NCBI RefSeq assembly: GCF_016765615.1
Contig: NZ_JAESWA010000022.1
Coordinates: 1-64,000 of the forward strand
Origin: Clostridium paridis
GTDB taxonomy: Bacteria; Bacillota; Clostridia; Clostridiales; Clostridiaceae
Direction of reading: 5' to 3'
Length of the DNA stretch: 64,000 nt
The stretch's first letter is position 1. Each line of letters starts with the position of its first letter. A model generated the notes under the pieces. The model worked only from the letters and a program-made list of their open reading frames with translations, made no database searches and was not told the origin of the DNA. A program made the translations under genes and the position numbers. Shown here in pieces: positions 28,327-37,725 of this stretch.

Positions 28327-30060
28327 ATGAGTCAATTATTTTTAATAACTAAAAAAGCAAAACTCCCTCGGTTTCTATTTACAATATCATTACTAATTAT
28401 GGGTTCCTTAGGAATTATATATGTAATTGAAAGTATTTACTTTGGAAAAGTTTTAGATGCTGCTGGTACAAGCTTAAACTCAGTTAAATCAGCAATATTT
28501 ATTATTTTTCTAATAACTCTTATTGAATATGTATTAGGAATAGTTAGCAAATATACTGTAGCTAGGTTCTCTGAAATTGGAATGTTCAATCTAAGAAATT
28601 CATTAAGTCAAAAAATTTCTCACTTAAAATACAAAGTGTATGATGAAACTTCAACTGGTGATATACTTTCTAGGACAATGAGTGACTTAAATGGAATTGG
28701 TGCATTTTGGAGCGATACTTTTATTAATCTGTTCCAAGACTTCTTTGTTTTTACTACTGGTTTATTTGTATGTTTATATATTAGTTTAAAGCTTACATTA
28801 GTTGGATTTATTTTTATACCTATCGTATCATTCATCATCTTCAAAACTAGCTCTATTGTAGAAAAAGCGTCATATGACTCAAGAAAATTTTCAGGTAAAA
28901 TGAATTCCCTAGCACATAATATTTTAATGGGTATGATGACATTAAAATCTTTTACTCTAGAAGATATTATGAGTAGAAAATTTAATGAGTCTTCCAAAGA
29001 TTTTATAAAAGCTGAAAAGAAAGTTGGAATTGCAAGTGCTAAGGTTTATGCTATTGGATCATTAATTGATTATGGTCCCAATATTGCAGTTATTATATTA
29101 GCAGGTATTATGAGTATAAATAATATGCTTACTTCAGGAGAATATCTAACATTCACCTTCACTTTTGGATTTGTATCAAATGTTCTTTATGATCTTCAAA
29201 GATATATTATCTCCTATAGAAATAGTGAAGCAATGGCAAGAAGATTAATGGGTATTTATGCTTATGAAGATGAAAAACTTTTTGGGATTAAAACAAAAGA
29301 ATCATTCGATAACCCAATTATAAATATAACTAACTTATCTTTTTCATATAGCGAAAATCATAAAATCTTAGACTGTATTAGCTTAAAAATTAATAAGAAT
29401 GAAGTTGTTGCTTTTGTAGGTGCCAGTGGATCTGGTAAAAGTACTTTAATTAAAGTAATCTCAGGTATGTATGATATAGACTGTGGTAATGCCGAAGTTG
29501 CTGGTTTTAAAATAAAAGAAGAAAATATACCTTCTATTAGGAATCAAGTCGCTATTGTTTCTCAAGAGTCTTATTTATTCCCAGGTTCAATAATTGAGAA
29601 TGTACGCTACGGTAAGCCAGATGCTTCAGATGAGGAAGTAATTGAAGCTTGCAAAAAAGCAGATATACATGACTTTATAATGGAACAGCCTAACAAATAT
29701 AAAACCCTTGTTGGTGAAAAAGGTATTTATATGTCTGGTGGACAACGTCAGAGAATTTCAATTGCTAGAGCTTTCCTTAAAAATGCAAATATTTTAATTC
29801 TAGATGAACCTACTTCTGCACTAGACTCAGAATCTGAGAAAAACATTCAATACACCATTGATAAGCTTATGAATGGTAAAACAGTTATAATAGTAGCTCA
29901 TAGACTTTCAACTATTATAAATTCTGATTCGATATATGTATTTGACAAAGGTAACATTAAGGAAAAAGGTTCTCACGAAGATTTAGTCCTTAAGCAAGGT
30001 TATTATTATGACCTTTATAAAAAACAATTTGAAAATAATCAAGAGGAGGAAACTGCATGA
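28327..30060 (+). CDS. ABC exporter half-transporter (subunit 1)
   Basis: A type IV ABC exporter: about six membrane helices (residues 15-300) fused to an ATPase. Walker A GASGSGKST, Q-loop SQESYLFPG, signature MSGGQRQR, Walker B ILILDEPTSALD and switch His in VAHRLST are all canonical. It overlaps the next gene by four bases (ATGA), and both halves likely form a heterodimer. The substrate (lipid, peptide or drug) is not predictable. Confidence 0.93.
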   Translation: MSQLFLITKKAKLPRFLFTISLLIMGSLGIIYVIESIYFGKVLDAAGTSLNSVKSAIFIIFLITLIEYVLGIVSKYTVARFSEIGMFNLRNSLSQKISHLKYKVYDETSTGDILSRTMSDLNGIGAFWSDTFINLFQDFFVFTTGLFVCLYISLKLTLVGFIFIPIVSFIIFKTSSIVEKASYDSRKFSGKMNSLAHNILMGMMTLKSFTLEDIMSRKFNESSKDFIKAEKKVGIASAKVYAIGSLIDYGPNIAVIILAGIMSINNMLTSGEYLTFTFTFGFVSNVLYDLQRYIISYRNSEAMARRLMGIYAYEDEKLFGIKTKESFDNPIINITNLSFSYSENHKILDCISLKINKNEVVAFVGASGSGKSTLIKVISGMYDIDCGNAEVAGFKIKEENIPSIRNQVAIVSQESYLFPGSIIENVRYGKPDASDEEVIEACKKADIHDFIMEQPNKYKTLVGEKGIYMSGGQRQRISIARAFLKNANILILDEPTSALDSESEKNIQYTIDKLMNGKTVIIVAHRLSTIINSDSIYVFDKGNIKEKGSHEDLVLKQGYYYDLYKKQFENNQEEETA

Positions 30061-31784
30061 AAAACAATATAATATTATTAAAATGGATGTTTTCCTTCAC
30101 TAAAGAATTTCGCTTTAGATGGATTTTCAGTAGGATTGCCCCTCTAATTTTTAATTTTAGTGAAAAACTATTTGAAGCTTTATCTTTTAAACAGTTATTC
30201 CAATGCTTCATAAGCAAGGACATAAAAGATCTTTACCTAACTGTTGTTTTTTATATAATTGCTATGCTTGTAGATACTGTTGGTAAAAGTTTGACCTCCT
30301 ATTGCAATACCTACTCTAATGCTCTACTTAAAGCTACAGTTAAAGGTGAATTTATTCAAAAATCTTGTTACTTAAAAATTGAAGAAGATGACGAACATAG
30401 TGGAAGAAAATTATCTCGATTAAATCAAGATGTAGATACAGCTTGCGATGTATTAAACAGTTCCGTTGATAATGTATTAATTCCACTAATACAAGGACTT
30501 TCTTATTTAATTCTTGTATTTACTGTAAGTCCTCAAATAGGACTGTTTTATGTGGTTACATTAATCCCTATTTGTTTTCTAAACTTTATTTTCACAGAAA
30601 GATTTCATAAAGTTGGTCAAAAAATACAAAGTAGACTTGCCGTTCTTAATGAAAAATTTCAAGATACCCTCGTTGGTGCAATGGTCGTTAAATTATTCAT
30701 GCTTGAAAATATAATGGAAAAACAAATAGAAAACTTGTCTTCACAAGTTTTAGAAGCAAAAAAGGAAGAACAAGTTTTAAGATTTAAATATATGTCGATT
30801 GTTAATGTCTTTTCACATGCATTTTCAACCTTCCCTATAATACTAGGATGTTATTTAGTTACATTAGGAATAATTGCTTTACCAAATGTTATGTTTGTAA
30901 GTAGATACACTTATGCTATAAGATACTTAGCAAATAGTTTAATAACCTCTGCTACAGATGTTCCAAAACAAATATCTGGTATTGAGCGTATATACGAAGT
31001 ATTTAGTAAAAAAGACCATAGAAATGATTTTGGAACTTTAAAGCCTGTTAATGAAAATGATATAATGATTTCTTTTAAAAATCTTTCTGTAAATTATAGA
31101 GAAAAAAATGTTGTAGATGATTTTAGTTATAACATTGAAAAAGGTAAAACAGTTGCATTAGTTGGACAAAGTGGTTCCGGCAAATCAACGGTAATTAAAA
31201 CAGTTATGCAGTTCGTTAACTATTCTGGAAGTATGGATATATTAGGGAGACCAGTTAATGAATATGATTTAATCTCACTTAGAAAACTAATTTCCTATGT
31301 ACCTCAAGAAAGTATGCTTTTTGATTGTTCTATATATGAAAATATATTGTATGGAAATATGGAAGCTACAAAAGATGAGATAATTGATGCTGCTAAAAGA
31401 GCTTATGCTCATGATTTTATAATGTCACTTCCTAATGGGTATGATACTATTGTTGGAGAAGATGGTTCTAGGCTTTCAGGGGGACAGAAACAAAGGATTT
31501 CAATAGCAAGAGCATTCCTCAAAAATTCACCGATACTTCTTTTAGATGAAGCTACTTCTGCTCTTGATCTTAAATCCGAAGGTGAAATCCAGAAGGCCCT
31601 TAATGAATTAATGAAAGGGAAAACAATTTTAGTAGTTGCTCACAGACTATCAACCATTATTAACGCTGACGAAATCATTGTTATGGAAAATGGAAAGATA
31701 ATTGAAAAAGGATGTCATGCAGAGTTACTAAATATTGATGGTACTTATAAAAAATTATATGAACTCCAAAATGTTGCTAGTTAA
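30057..31784 (+). CDS. ABC exporter half-transporter (subunit 2)
   Basis: The second half-transporter with the same architecture: six helices, then Walker A VGQSGSGKST, PQESMLFD, signature LSGGQKQR, Walker B ILLLDEATSALD and VAHRLST. Unlike many heterodimeric exporters, both subunits keep the catalytic Glu after Walker B, so both sites may hydrolyse ATP. GAGGAGG of the ribosome binding site lies inside the end of the first gene. Confidence 0.93.
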   Translation: MKNNIILLKWMFSFTKEFRFRWIFSRIAPLIFNFSEKLFEALSFKQLFQCFISKDIKDLYLTVVFYIIAMLVDTVGKSLTSYCNTYSNALLKATVKGEFIQKSCYLKIEEDDEHSGRKLSRLNQDVDTACDVLNSSVDNVLIPLIQGLSYLILVFTVSPQIGLFYVVTLIPICFLNFIFTERFHKVGQKIQSRLAVLNEKFQDTLVGAMVVKLFMLENIMEKQIENLSSQVLEAKKEEQVLRFKYMSIVNVFSHAFSTFPIILGCYLVTLGIIALPNVMFVSRYTYAIRYLANSLITSATDVPKQISGIERIYEVFSKKDHRNDFGTLKPVNENDIMISFKNLSVNYREKNVVDDFSYNIEKGKTVALVGQSGSGKSTVIKTVMQFVNYSGSMDILGRPVNEYDLISLRKLISYVPQESMLFDCSIYENILYGNMEATKDEIIDAAKRAYAHDFIMSLPNGYDTIVGEDGSRLSGGQKQRISIARAFLKNSPILLLDEATSALDLKSEGEIQKALNELMKGKTILVVAHRLSTIINADEIIVMENGKIIEKGCHAELLNIDGTYKKLYELQNVAS

Positions 31785-31799
31785 ATCTGTTTAAAAATG

Positions 31800-31839
31800 A
31801 AAAGAGAATTTATTCTTAGTTTAAGATAAATTCTCTTTT
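31800..31839. terminator. Bidirectional terminator after ABC exporter operon
   Basis: Perfect 14-bp arms AAAAGAGAATTTAT / ATAAATTCTCTTTT with a 12-base loop. Confidence 0.9.
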
Positions 31840-31851
31840 ACTTATATTTTC

Positions 31852-32280
31852 TTAAATATTTTTAGAAAATGTAACTATATCATTTCTTTTTGTCCAACCT
31901 ACCTTACTCCAGAATTCTTTTCCCAATTCATTATCTCCTAATGCAAAAAGATGACATTTATTTATCCCTTGTTTCTTAAGTTCATCAAGTGCCTTATTAA
32001 CTAAAATCTTCCCAATACCTTTCCCTTGATATTTAGGCAAAACACAAGCATGATGAATATATCCTCTTCTTCCATCATGACCGCAAAGTATAGTTCCAAC
32101 TATTCTACCATCAATTAAATATACGTAAGATAAATTTGGATTTCTTGCAAGATAACTAGAAATTGATTGCTTAGAATCTGCATCACTTAGTCCAATTCCA
32201 GGAATTCTGTTCCAGATTCTATATATTGCTTCATAATCCTTTATATCAAGTTCTTTAATTAAACTGCCCCTCTCCTCCAT
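31852..32280 (-). CDS. GNAT acetyltransferase
   Basis: 142 residues with the acetyl-CoA pyrophosphate loop VLPKYQGKGIGKILVNKAL (about 80-98), preceded by a beta strand reading GYIHHACV, and the C-terminal GKEFWSKVGWTKR. The N-acetylation substrate is unknown. GGGAG precedes the ATG by about six bases. It lies downstream of the stand-alone methyltransferase gene on the same strand (61-base gap). Confidence 0.85.
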   Translation of the reverse strand: MEERGSLIKELDIKDYEAIYRIWNRIPGIGLSDADSKQSISSYLARNPNLSYVYLIDGRIVGTILCGHDGRRGYIHHACVLPKYQGKGIGKILVNKALDELKKQGINKCHLFALGDNELGKEFWSKVGWTKRNDIVTFSKNI

Positions 32281-32341
32281 AAATAGTCTCCCTTTATTTG
32301 ATATATGTTACAATTATATCCAATGCTCAAATCCGCTGCTG

Positions 32342-32977
32342 CTAAACTAATTCTTTCTCTATTTCCACAATCCAAGTGAAATTTACTTTATGCTCACACT
32401 TAAATTTATATCCTAAATCTTGAATATATTTTTTAAATTCTTCAACATTTGTATAGTATTTATAATCTATAACTTCCCATAGGTCCTTTCTTTTCTTATC
32501 TAATAATTCTTTCTTACGCTCCTCTTTTTCCAAATCATTTTTAAACATAAAATCAACAATTATAATTTTTCCATTATCTTTTAGGAATCCTAACATATTA
32601 TTAATTGCTTCTTTCTTCTCTTCATCATTTAGACTATGAAAGGAATATGTAGTTACAACAATATCAAAATCATGTTCTACAAAAGGCTTATCTAAAAAAC
32701 TTCCTAATTTAAAGTCCATGCTTTCATATTTCTTTTTTGCTAGAGAAATCATTTCTAAGCTCTGATCAATCCCTAATATATAGATTTCTTCACTTAAATC
32801 GCCACATAAATTTCCCGTTCCACAGCCAATATCTAATACTTTAATTGCATTATGATTAATGATCTTTCTTCTTATTCCAGATAGAATTTCATCATATTTC
32901 TCAAATAAGCCAAGTTCATCATCTTCACGTTCTCTTACCATCTTATCAAACTTAATTGCTTTATTTTCTACTTTCAT
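32342..32977 (-). CDS. Stand-alone class I SAM-dependent methyltransferase
   Basis: 211 residues: motif I VLDIGCGTGNLCGDL, GIDQSLEMIS, TTYSFHSLNDEE and IIIVDFMF. These closely echo the methyltransferase half of the MerR fusion at 20547-21593. There is no HTH at the N-terminus, yet the promoter (32995-33025) is MerR-type, so a trans-acting MerR protein probably controls it. GGAGGTGA precedes the ATG. The substrate is unknown. Confidence 0.86.
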   Translation of the reverse strand: MKVENKAIKFDKMVREREDDELGLFEKYDEILSGIRRKIINHNAIKVLDIGCGTGNLCGDLSEEIYILGIDQSLEMISLAKKKYESMDFKLGSFLDKPFVEHDFDIVVTTYSFHSLNDEEKKEAINNMLGFLKDNGKIIIVDFMFKNDLEKEERKKELLDKKRKDLWEVIDYKYYTNVEEFKKYIQDLGYKFKCEHKVNFTWIVEIEKELV

Positions 32978-32994
32978 TTAATCACCTCCATATA

Positions 32995-33025
32995 AAGATA
33001 AACTCTACCTTTTAGACAGAGTCAA
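32995..33025 (-). promoter_or_regulatory. MerR-type promoter (19-bp spacer) for stand-alone methyltransferase
   Basis: Minus strand: -35 TTGACT (33020-33025), exactly 19 bases, then TATCTT (32995-33000). The spacer has CTGTC / GGTAGAG symmetry and, with the -35 end, CTCT / AGAG outer arms, typical of MerR operators. Confidence 0.72.
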
Positions 33026-33166
33026 TTAAGATAGCTTTATTTTATTATTATATCTCAAAATTACCAATGTCTGTAATTTAATTATACTAAATATATAACT
33101 AATTTGTTTTTAAGCAAAGTATCAACCATATAAACTCAATAAGTAAGGAAGTAATTAAAGAAAAAA

Positions 33167-33198
33167 TAGTAGTTTCCAAAATTTTTAGGAAACTACTA
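33167..33198 (-). terminator. Terminator after aspartase gene
   Basis: Arms TAGTAGTTTCC and GGAAACTACTA form an 11-bp stem, followed by TTTTTT on the minus strand. Confidence 0.88.
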
Positions 33199-33205
33199 AA
33201 ATAAC

Positions 33206-34627
33206 TTATATTGCGTGCTTATTAATTTTTACATCAGATGTTCTATCTACTTCTGTCATAGTAAATGGATTTAATACCTCTTTTAGCTGTTCAGGTGTCA
33301 AAATCCTTTTAGATGTTATTATTTCTTTAATAGGCCTTCCTGTACTTAAGGCTTCCTTTGCAAGTTCGGATGCTTTTTTATATCCAATATGTGGGCATAG
33401 TGCAGTTACTAATCCTATGCTATTATTAACCAATTCTTCGCATCTTTCTTTATTTGCAGTAATCCCACTAATACAGTTGTCTATAAAAGTCATTGTTGCA
33501 TTTTGCAAAGTTTCAATAGATTCAAATAGGTTGTAAAATAGCACAGGTTCAAATGCATTTAATTCTAGTTGGCCTGCCTCTGCTGCCATTGTAATAGTAA
33601 AATCATTTCCTATTATATTATAAGCTACCTGTGAAACCACTTCTGGAATTACTGGATTTATCTTACCTGGCATTATTGATGAACCATTTTGTTTAGCTGG
33701 CAAATTAATTTCGCCTAAGCCGGTTTTGGGACCACTTGAAAGTAGCCTTAGGTCATTAGCCATCTTAGATAAATTAACTGCACAACTTTTTAATGTTCCT
33801 GATATTGTTACAAATCCATCTAAATTCTGTGTTGCATCAATTAAATCCTCTGATTGAACTACATTTACGCCTGTAACTATCTGTAGATTCTTAATTATAT
33901 TATTTAGGTAATCAGTGCTTGCATTAACTGAAGTTCCAATTGCTGTGGCTCCCATATTTAATGTTAACATTTCATCCTTTACTTTAATTAACCTATCAAT
34001 ATCTCGTTTAATCATTGATGCATAAGCATTAAAAGATTGTCCTAGTCTTATTGGTACGGCATCTTGAAGCTGAGTTCTACCCATCTTTATTACACTATCA
34101 AATTCTATAGCTTTTAATTTAGTAGCTTGATACAAACGTTGAAGCTCTAATATAGCCTTAGGCAACATCTTCAATACTGTAAGCTTTCCTGCAGATGGAA
34201 ATACATCATTAGTAGACTGTGCCATATTAACATGATCATTTGGATGCACAATGCTATAATTTCCTTTTACTCCACCAAGTATCTCAATAGCTCTATTTGC
34301 AATAACTTCATTTGCATTCATATTTGCAGAAGTTCCTGCCCCTCCTTGTATAGGATCTACAATAAATTGATTATGAAATTTTCCCGCGATAATTTCATCG
34401 CATGCATATATAATAGCGTTTGCTATATTTACCTCTAAGGTATATGAATCTCTATTAGTAATAGCAGCTGCTTTTTTAATTTGGGCTAAACTAACTATAA
34501 ATAACGGATGAATTGTTTTATTTGTAATTTTAAAATTATTATTTGCTCTAAGTGTCTGGATTCCATAATAAGCATCAACTGGTACTTTCATATTTCCTAT
34601 GGAATCATATTCTATTCTTGTCTTCAT
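33206..34627 (-). CDS. aspA: Aspartate ammonia-lyase
   Basis: Catalyses L-aspartate to fumarate plus ammonia; a homotetramer of the fumarase/aspartase superfamily. The signature GSSIMPGKINP lies at residues 315-325, with the catalytic-loop serine inside it. The N-terminal VPVDAYYGIQTLRA and the middle GGAGTSANMNANEVIANRA favour aspartase over fumarase. Full length at 473 aa. It is divergent from an Lrp-type regulator that is the likely controller. Confidence 0.93.
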   Translation of the reverse strand: MKTRIEYDSIGNMKVPVDAYYGIQTLRANNNFKITNKTIHPLFIVSLAQIKKAAAITNRDSYTLEVNIANAIIYACDEIIAGKFHNQFIVDPIQGGAGTSANMNANEVIANRAIEILGGVKGNYSIVHPNDHVNMAQSTNDVFPSAGKLTVLKMLPKAILELQRLYQATKLKAIEFDSVIKMGRTQLQDAVPIRLGQSFNAYASMIKRDIDRLIKVKDEMLTLNMGATAIGTSVNASTDYLNNIIKNLQIVTGVNVVQSEDLIDATQNLDGFVTISGTLKSCAVNLSKMANDLRLLSSGPKTGLGEINLPAKQNGSSIMPGKINPVIPEVVSQVAYNIIGNDFTITMAAEAGQLELNAFEPVLFYNLFESIETLQNATMTFIDNCISGITANKERCEELVNNSIGLVTALCPHIGYKKASELAKEALSTGRPIKEIITSKRILTPEQLKEVLNPFTMTEVDRTSDVKINKHAI

Positions 34628-34944
34628 ATAAAAAACTCCTCTAATCTCTTATTATTCCTACCAATTGGAGATTAACACTCTTTTTTATCAATGTAAATCC
34701 ATATGATGAATTTGCTAAGAAAAGATAAAAAAAGACATGCTTTACTTAATTAAAATTAATTTTTATATAGTATTAGTTAATTTTATTAAGAAGATTTTTT
34801 ATCATTTTAGTGTATTAAGCTTAATATTCTAAACCAAAGGTATGTAATAATTATTTGAAAACTAATGCAAAACTTAATTATATTAAGTATAATATATAGA
34901 TGTAAGTTAGTTTATTTTTAGAAAGGGGATTAATTTAAGTTGAC
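34628..34944. other. Intergenic region between aspA and Lrp-type gene
   Basis: A non-coding A/T-rich stretch holding both divergent promoters. A TATAAT at 34888-34893 points toward the Lrp-type gene, and GAAAGGGG at 34921-34928 resembles a ribosome binding site but is 45 bases from the ATG. I see no RNA motif or other ORF. Confidence 0.5.
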
Positions 34945-34961
34945 TTGAATTTAAAATTCAA
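34945..34961 (+). promoter_or_regulatory. 17-bp palindrome before Lrp-type gene
   Basis: TTGAATTT-A-AAATTCAA, perfect 8-bp arms, 13 bases before the ATG. It may be an autoregulatory site or an mRNA hairpin. A nine-codon frame starting at its TTG ends in TAATG, overlapping the start codon of the regulator. Confidence 0.55.
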
Positions 34962-34973
34962 CTCTCTTAAGTA

Positions 34974-35423
34974 ATGTTTATGGATGATATAGATTTAAAA
35001 CTAATTGAACTTTTACAAGAAAATGCACGATATTCACTTAAACATTTAGCCAAAGAAGTGTTTTTATCTACGCCAGCAGTATCTGCACGTATTTTAAAAT
35101 TAGAGGAGGCAGGAATAATAACTGGTTACTCTGCTCAACTAGATCCATTAAAATTAGGATATAATATTAAAGCCTTTATTAATCTAGAAATGTCTCCAAA
35201 ACAAAAACCTGAATTCTACCCCTTTATTGCTTCGTGTCCTAATGTACTTGAATGCAATTGCGTAACAGGGAAGTATTCTATGCTTATTAAGGTAGCTTAC
35301 CATACAACCTTAGAGTTAGATTCTTTTATAGGTGAACTACAAAAGTATGGAAATACAGAAACACAAATTGTTTTCTCTACACCTGTTGAACATAGAGGTA
35401 TTGATATTTCTAATAATAGATAA
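34974..35423 (+). CDS. Lrp/AsnC-family transcriptional regulator
   Basis: 149 residues. An N-terminal HTH (KLIELLQENARYSLKHLAKE and then LSTPAVSARILKLEEAGII) is followed by a C-terminal RAM ligand domain from about residue 65. Family members bind amino acids. Divergent from aspA, hence probably aspartate- or nitrogen-responsive (inference). The start is ATG 34974 or 34980; neither has a normal ribosome binding site, since TAA closes the frame just upstream. Confidence 0.88.
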   Translation: MFMDDIDLKLIELLQENARYSLKHLAKEVFLSTPAVSARILKLEEAGIITGYSAQLDPLKLGYNIKAFINLEMSPKQKPEFYPFIASCPNVLECNCVTGKYSMLIKVAYHTTLELDSFIGELQKYGNTETQIVFSTPVEHRGIDISNNR

Positions 35424-35428
35424 AATTC

Positions 35429-35470
35429 AAAGCAGAAATCTTGATTATACCCTATCTAGACTTCTGCTTT
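35429..35470. terminator. Bidirectional terminator
   Basis: Stem AAAGCAGAAATCT / AGACTTCTGCTTT (one G-T pair) between the Lrp-type and DegV genes, with T-rich flank on the plus strand. Confidence 0.78.
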
Positions 35471-35475
35471 TGTTA

Positions 35476-36348
35476 TTAATTACTTCTTTTATCTAATTCA
35501 TCATTAAAGAAAAATATTCCTACACCACCTATACCTAGATGGCTTCCTAATACACTCCCTATTTTATTAATTATAAATTGTTTATATCCTAATTTTATTT
35601 TTATCATATTTACAAGTTCTTCTGCAGTTTCTATATCATCTGCATGACTCACGCCTATAATTTGTTCTTTATAGTTACCTGCTCGTTCCTCCAAAATATC
35701 CACCATTCTATGTAATGCTTTCTTTTTACCTCTAACTTTTTGGATTATCTCCATTTCTCCATTACTTACGTCCAAAATAGGTTTTATATCTAAAATATTA
35801 CCTATAACCCCTTGAGTTTTACCAATACGACCGCCTTTAATTAGCCAATTTAGATCTGCAATTGTAAAAACATGTTCTATATGAGTAACTAGATTCCTTA
35901 TCTTCCCAACTATTTCATAAAAACTATGTCCACTTTCTTGAGTAAATTTTATTGCTTCAAGAATGATTAATCCAGTAGCTGTAGAACCACTTTTAGAATC
36001 AATAACTTCCATGTTTATTTTGGGGTATCTCTCCTTTAATTCTAGAACTATAGTTTTAGCTAATCTATATGTTCCAGAAAGTGCTGAGGAAAAAGATAAA
36101 AATATAAAATCCTCACCTTTATTGCAGCATTCTTCAAAAATATCATACATGTCTTTTGGATTAGGTTGAGATGTTTTAGGTAAAATTCCTCTTCTCATAG
36201 CGGAATACACCTCATCTACATTTATTGTCTTTTTATCTAAATAGTCTTTATCGTCAATAAGTACTTTTAAGGGTATTAAGCTAATATTGCTTTTTATAAT
36301 CAAATCTTCTGGTAAGTCACAGGTGCTGTCCACAATAAATTTAACCAC
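35476..36348 (-). CDS. DegV family fatty-acid binding protein
   Basis: A cytoplasmic protein that binds a fatty acid; in other firmicutes it hands it to the FakA kinase. The N-terminal FIVDSTCDLP, then PKTSQPNP, SFSSALSGTYR, VIDSKSGSTATG and the C-terminal GSHLGIGGVGIFF are diagnostic. The start is GTG at 36346-36348, seven bases after AAAGGTGAT; the ATG that overlaps this site is unlikely. Confidence 0.92.
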   Translation of the reverse strand: MVKFIVDSTCDLPEDLIIKSNISLIPLKVLIDDKDYLDKKTINVDEVYSAMRRGILPKTSQPNPKDMYDIFEECCNKGEDFIFLSFSSALSGTYRLAKTIVLELKERYPKINMEVIDSKSGSTATGLIILEAIKFTQESGHSFYEIVGKIRNLVTHIEHVFTIADLNWLIKGGRIGKTQGVIGNILDIKPILDVSNGEMEIIQKVRGKKKALHRMVDILEERAGNYKEQIIGVSHADDIETAEELVNMIKIKLGYKQFIINKIGSVLGSHLGIGGVGIFFFNDELDKRSN

Positions 36349-36473
36349 TGAAATCATCACCTTTTTATAAATTAATATATTACACATTATATATTATAAT
36401 TATAGTTATCATTTAATTCCTTGTCCAATTACTAAGCATATTATTATATTATGGTTTTTCTAGAAAATATAAC

Positions 36474-36500
36474 AAATAGGCACTAAAATAGTACCTATTT
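36474..36500 (-). terminator. Terminator at end of broken beta-propeller gene
   Basis: Stem AAATAGG-C-ACT / AGT-A-CCTATTT (10 of 11 pairs) overlapping the stop region. Confidence 0.65.
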
Positions 36501-37376
36501 ATTTATTGAAAATCTATATATTCTTGATTTTCCATTATTTGAATTGATATAAAATAAATTATTTCCCTCATTGGTCCATAGAATTTCATTTCCATATTGT
36601 GCATTCCTATAAATCATAGTATCTAATTCTATTTTATCTTTATCAAATAATGCTACATGCACCTCATTGTTATTAGATGAAATATCGCTAGAAATATATG
36701 AAATTTTATCCTCATCTTTTGTTAGTTTTACTTCATAAACATTTCCAGACTTTAAAATCTTGTATGTGCTGTTTGACATATTATAAATAAAAATTCCGCT
36801 ATTACCGTCAACACTTCCACTAAAAATAAAGTTTCCATCATTTAATGGAATAACATTATAAGCAGAACCTTTTATTTTTAAATCTGTTATCTCTTTATTA
36901 TCGATATTTATTTCCTTTATGCTTAAATAAGTTTCATTATCTTTTCAAATTCCTTGTTCTATAGCATATAAAATTTTTCTATCCTTAGACATAAATAAGT
37001 TGTAAGTGTTTTTATAATTCTTATATAGCATATTAGTTGTACTATCATCAAAATTCATTAGTTTCTCTACTTTATCTGTATTTAATTCCTTAATAATAAT
37101 AGAATTATCTGCAATTCCAACTATTCTATTATCATCTATGAACAAAGCTGAAGTTAATGCACCTTTATAAATTTCATCTATTCTATTTGTATAAATATCC
37201 TGTAGATAAGTTCTAGTTTCTCCATTGCTCTCACTCTTTTCAATATATACCACTTTATTTGTATCATTTGTTTCATATAAATTATTTATATTGCTTTCAT
37301 ACTTTGCTAGTATTGTATTATTTTTTTTACTTTCCATATCAAATATACTAATTCCTATATAACTTCTTGTATGGGG
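36495..37376 (-). pseudogene. TolB/beta-propeller-like protein gene, truncated and stop-interrupted
   Basis: One continuous frame encodes repeated blade-like strands (NNKVVYIEK, DDNRIVGIADNSI, NVIPLNDGNFIFSGS, YNMSNSTYKIL, NNLFYINSNNGKSRIY), suggesting a WD/TolB-type propeller. It is broken by a single in-frame TGA at 36945-36947; coding character resumes at once after it. The upstream end has no start codon and stops at 37377, where a fragment of a different gene begins on the other strand. There is thus both a nonsense mutation and loss of the 5' end. Original function unknown. Confidence 0.75.
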
Positions 37377-37634
37377 CTAGAGAATAAACCAGCTTTAGAT
37401 AAATCACAAGCCTATTCTAAAGTTCAAATGAAACAAGTGGCATACCTAGATGAAAATACTGGTCTTCCTACAAAAATCGAAGCATATATATTAAAAAACG
37501 ATAAATTTGAGCTTCAAGATACTACCCTATATGAATTTAAATACATTGAATCTGTAGGAAATCTATTTGACACTTCAGGAGTAAAACTAAATCAGTTACC
37601 TGAATATAAGTATGATGCAAATGCTGTAGGATAA
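37371..37634 (+). pseudogene. C-terminal fragment of a hypothetical (LolA-like?) protein
   Basis: The 87-residue frame has no ribosome binding site and reads like a protein C-terminus: LDENTGLPTKIEAYILKN, TTLYEFKYIES and the end PEYKYDA, which recall LolA/MucB-type lipid-binding domains. That link is weak. It is followed by a strong terminator, as expected for a genuine 3' end. Its 5' part is replaced by the 5'-truncated propeller gene. Confidence 0.5.
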
Positions 37635-37671
37635 ATAAAAAAAGGCTTTTATAAGCCTTTTTTATTTATCC
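37629..37671 (+). terminator. Terminator after gene fragment
   Basis: Long stem GGATAAATAAAAAAAGGC / GCCTTTTTTATTTATCC with a short loop and T-run. Confidence 0.88.
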
Positions 37672-37725
37672 TTTTAAATTATTATTAGTTTAAAGAATCT
37701 CCTATATACAATTTCTCCATAAATT

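Noticed and set aside
36945-36947. UGA as selenocysteine or recoded codon
   Set aside because: No stem-loop was evident after it, no selenium genes are seen, and the gene also lacks its 5' end, so decay is the simpler reading.
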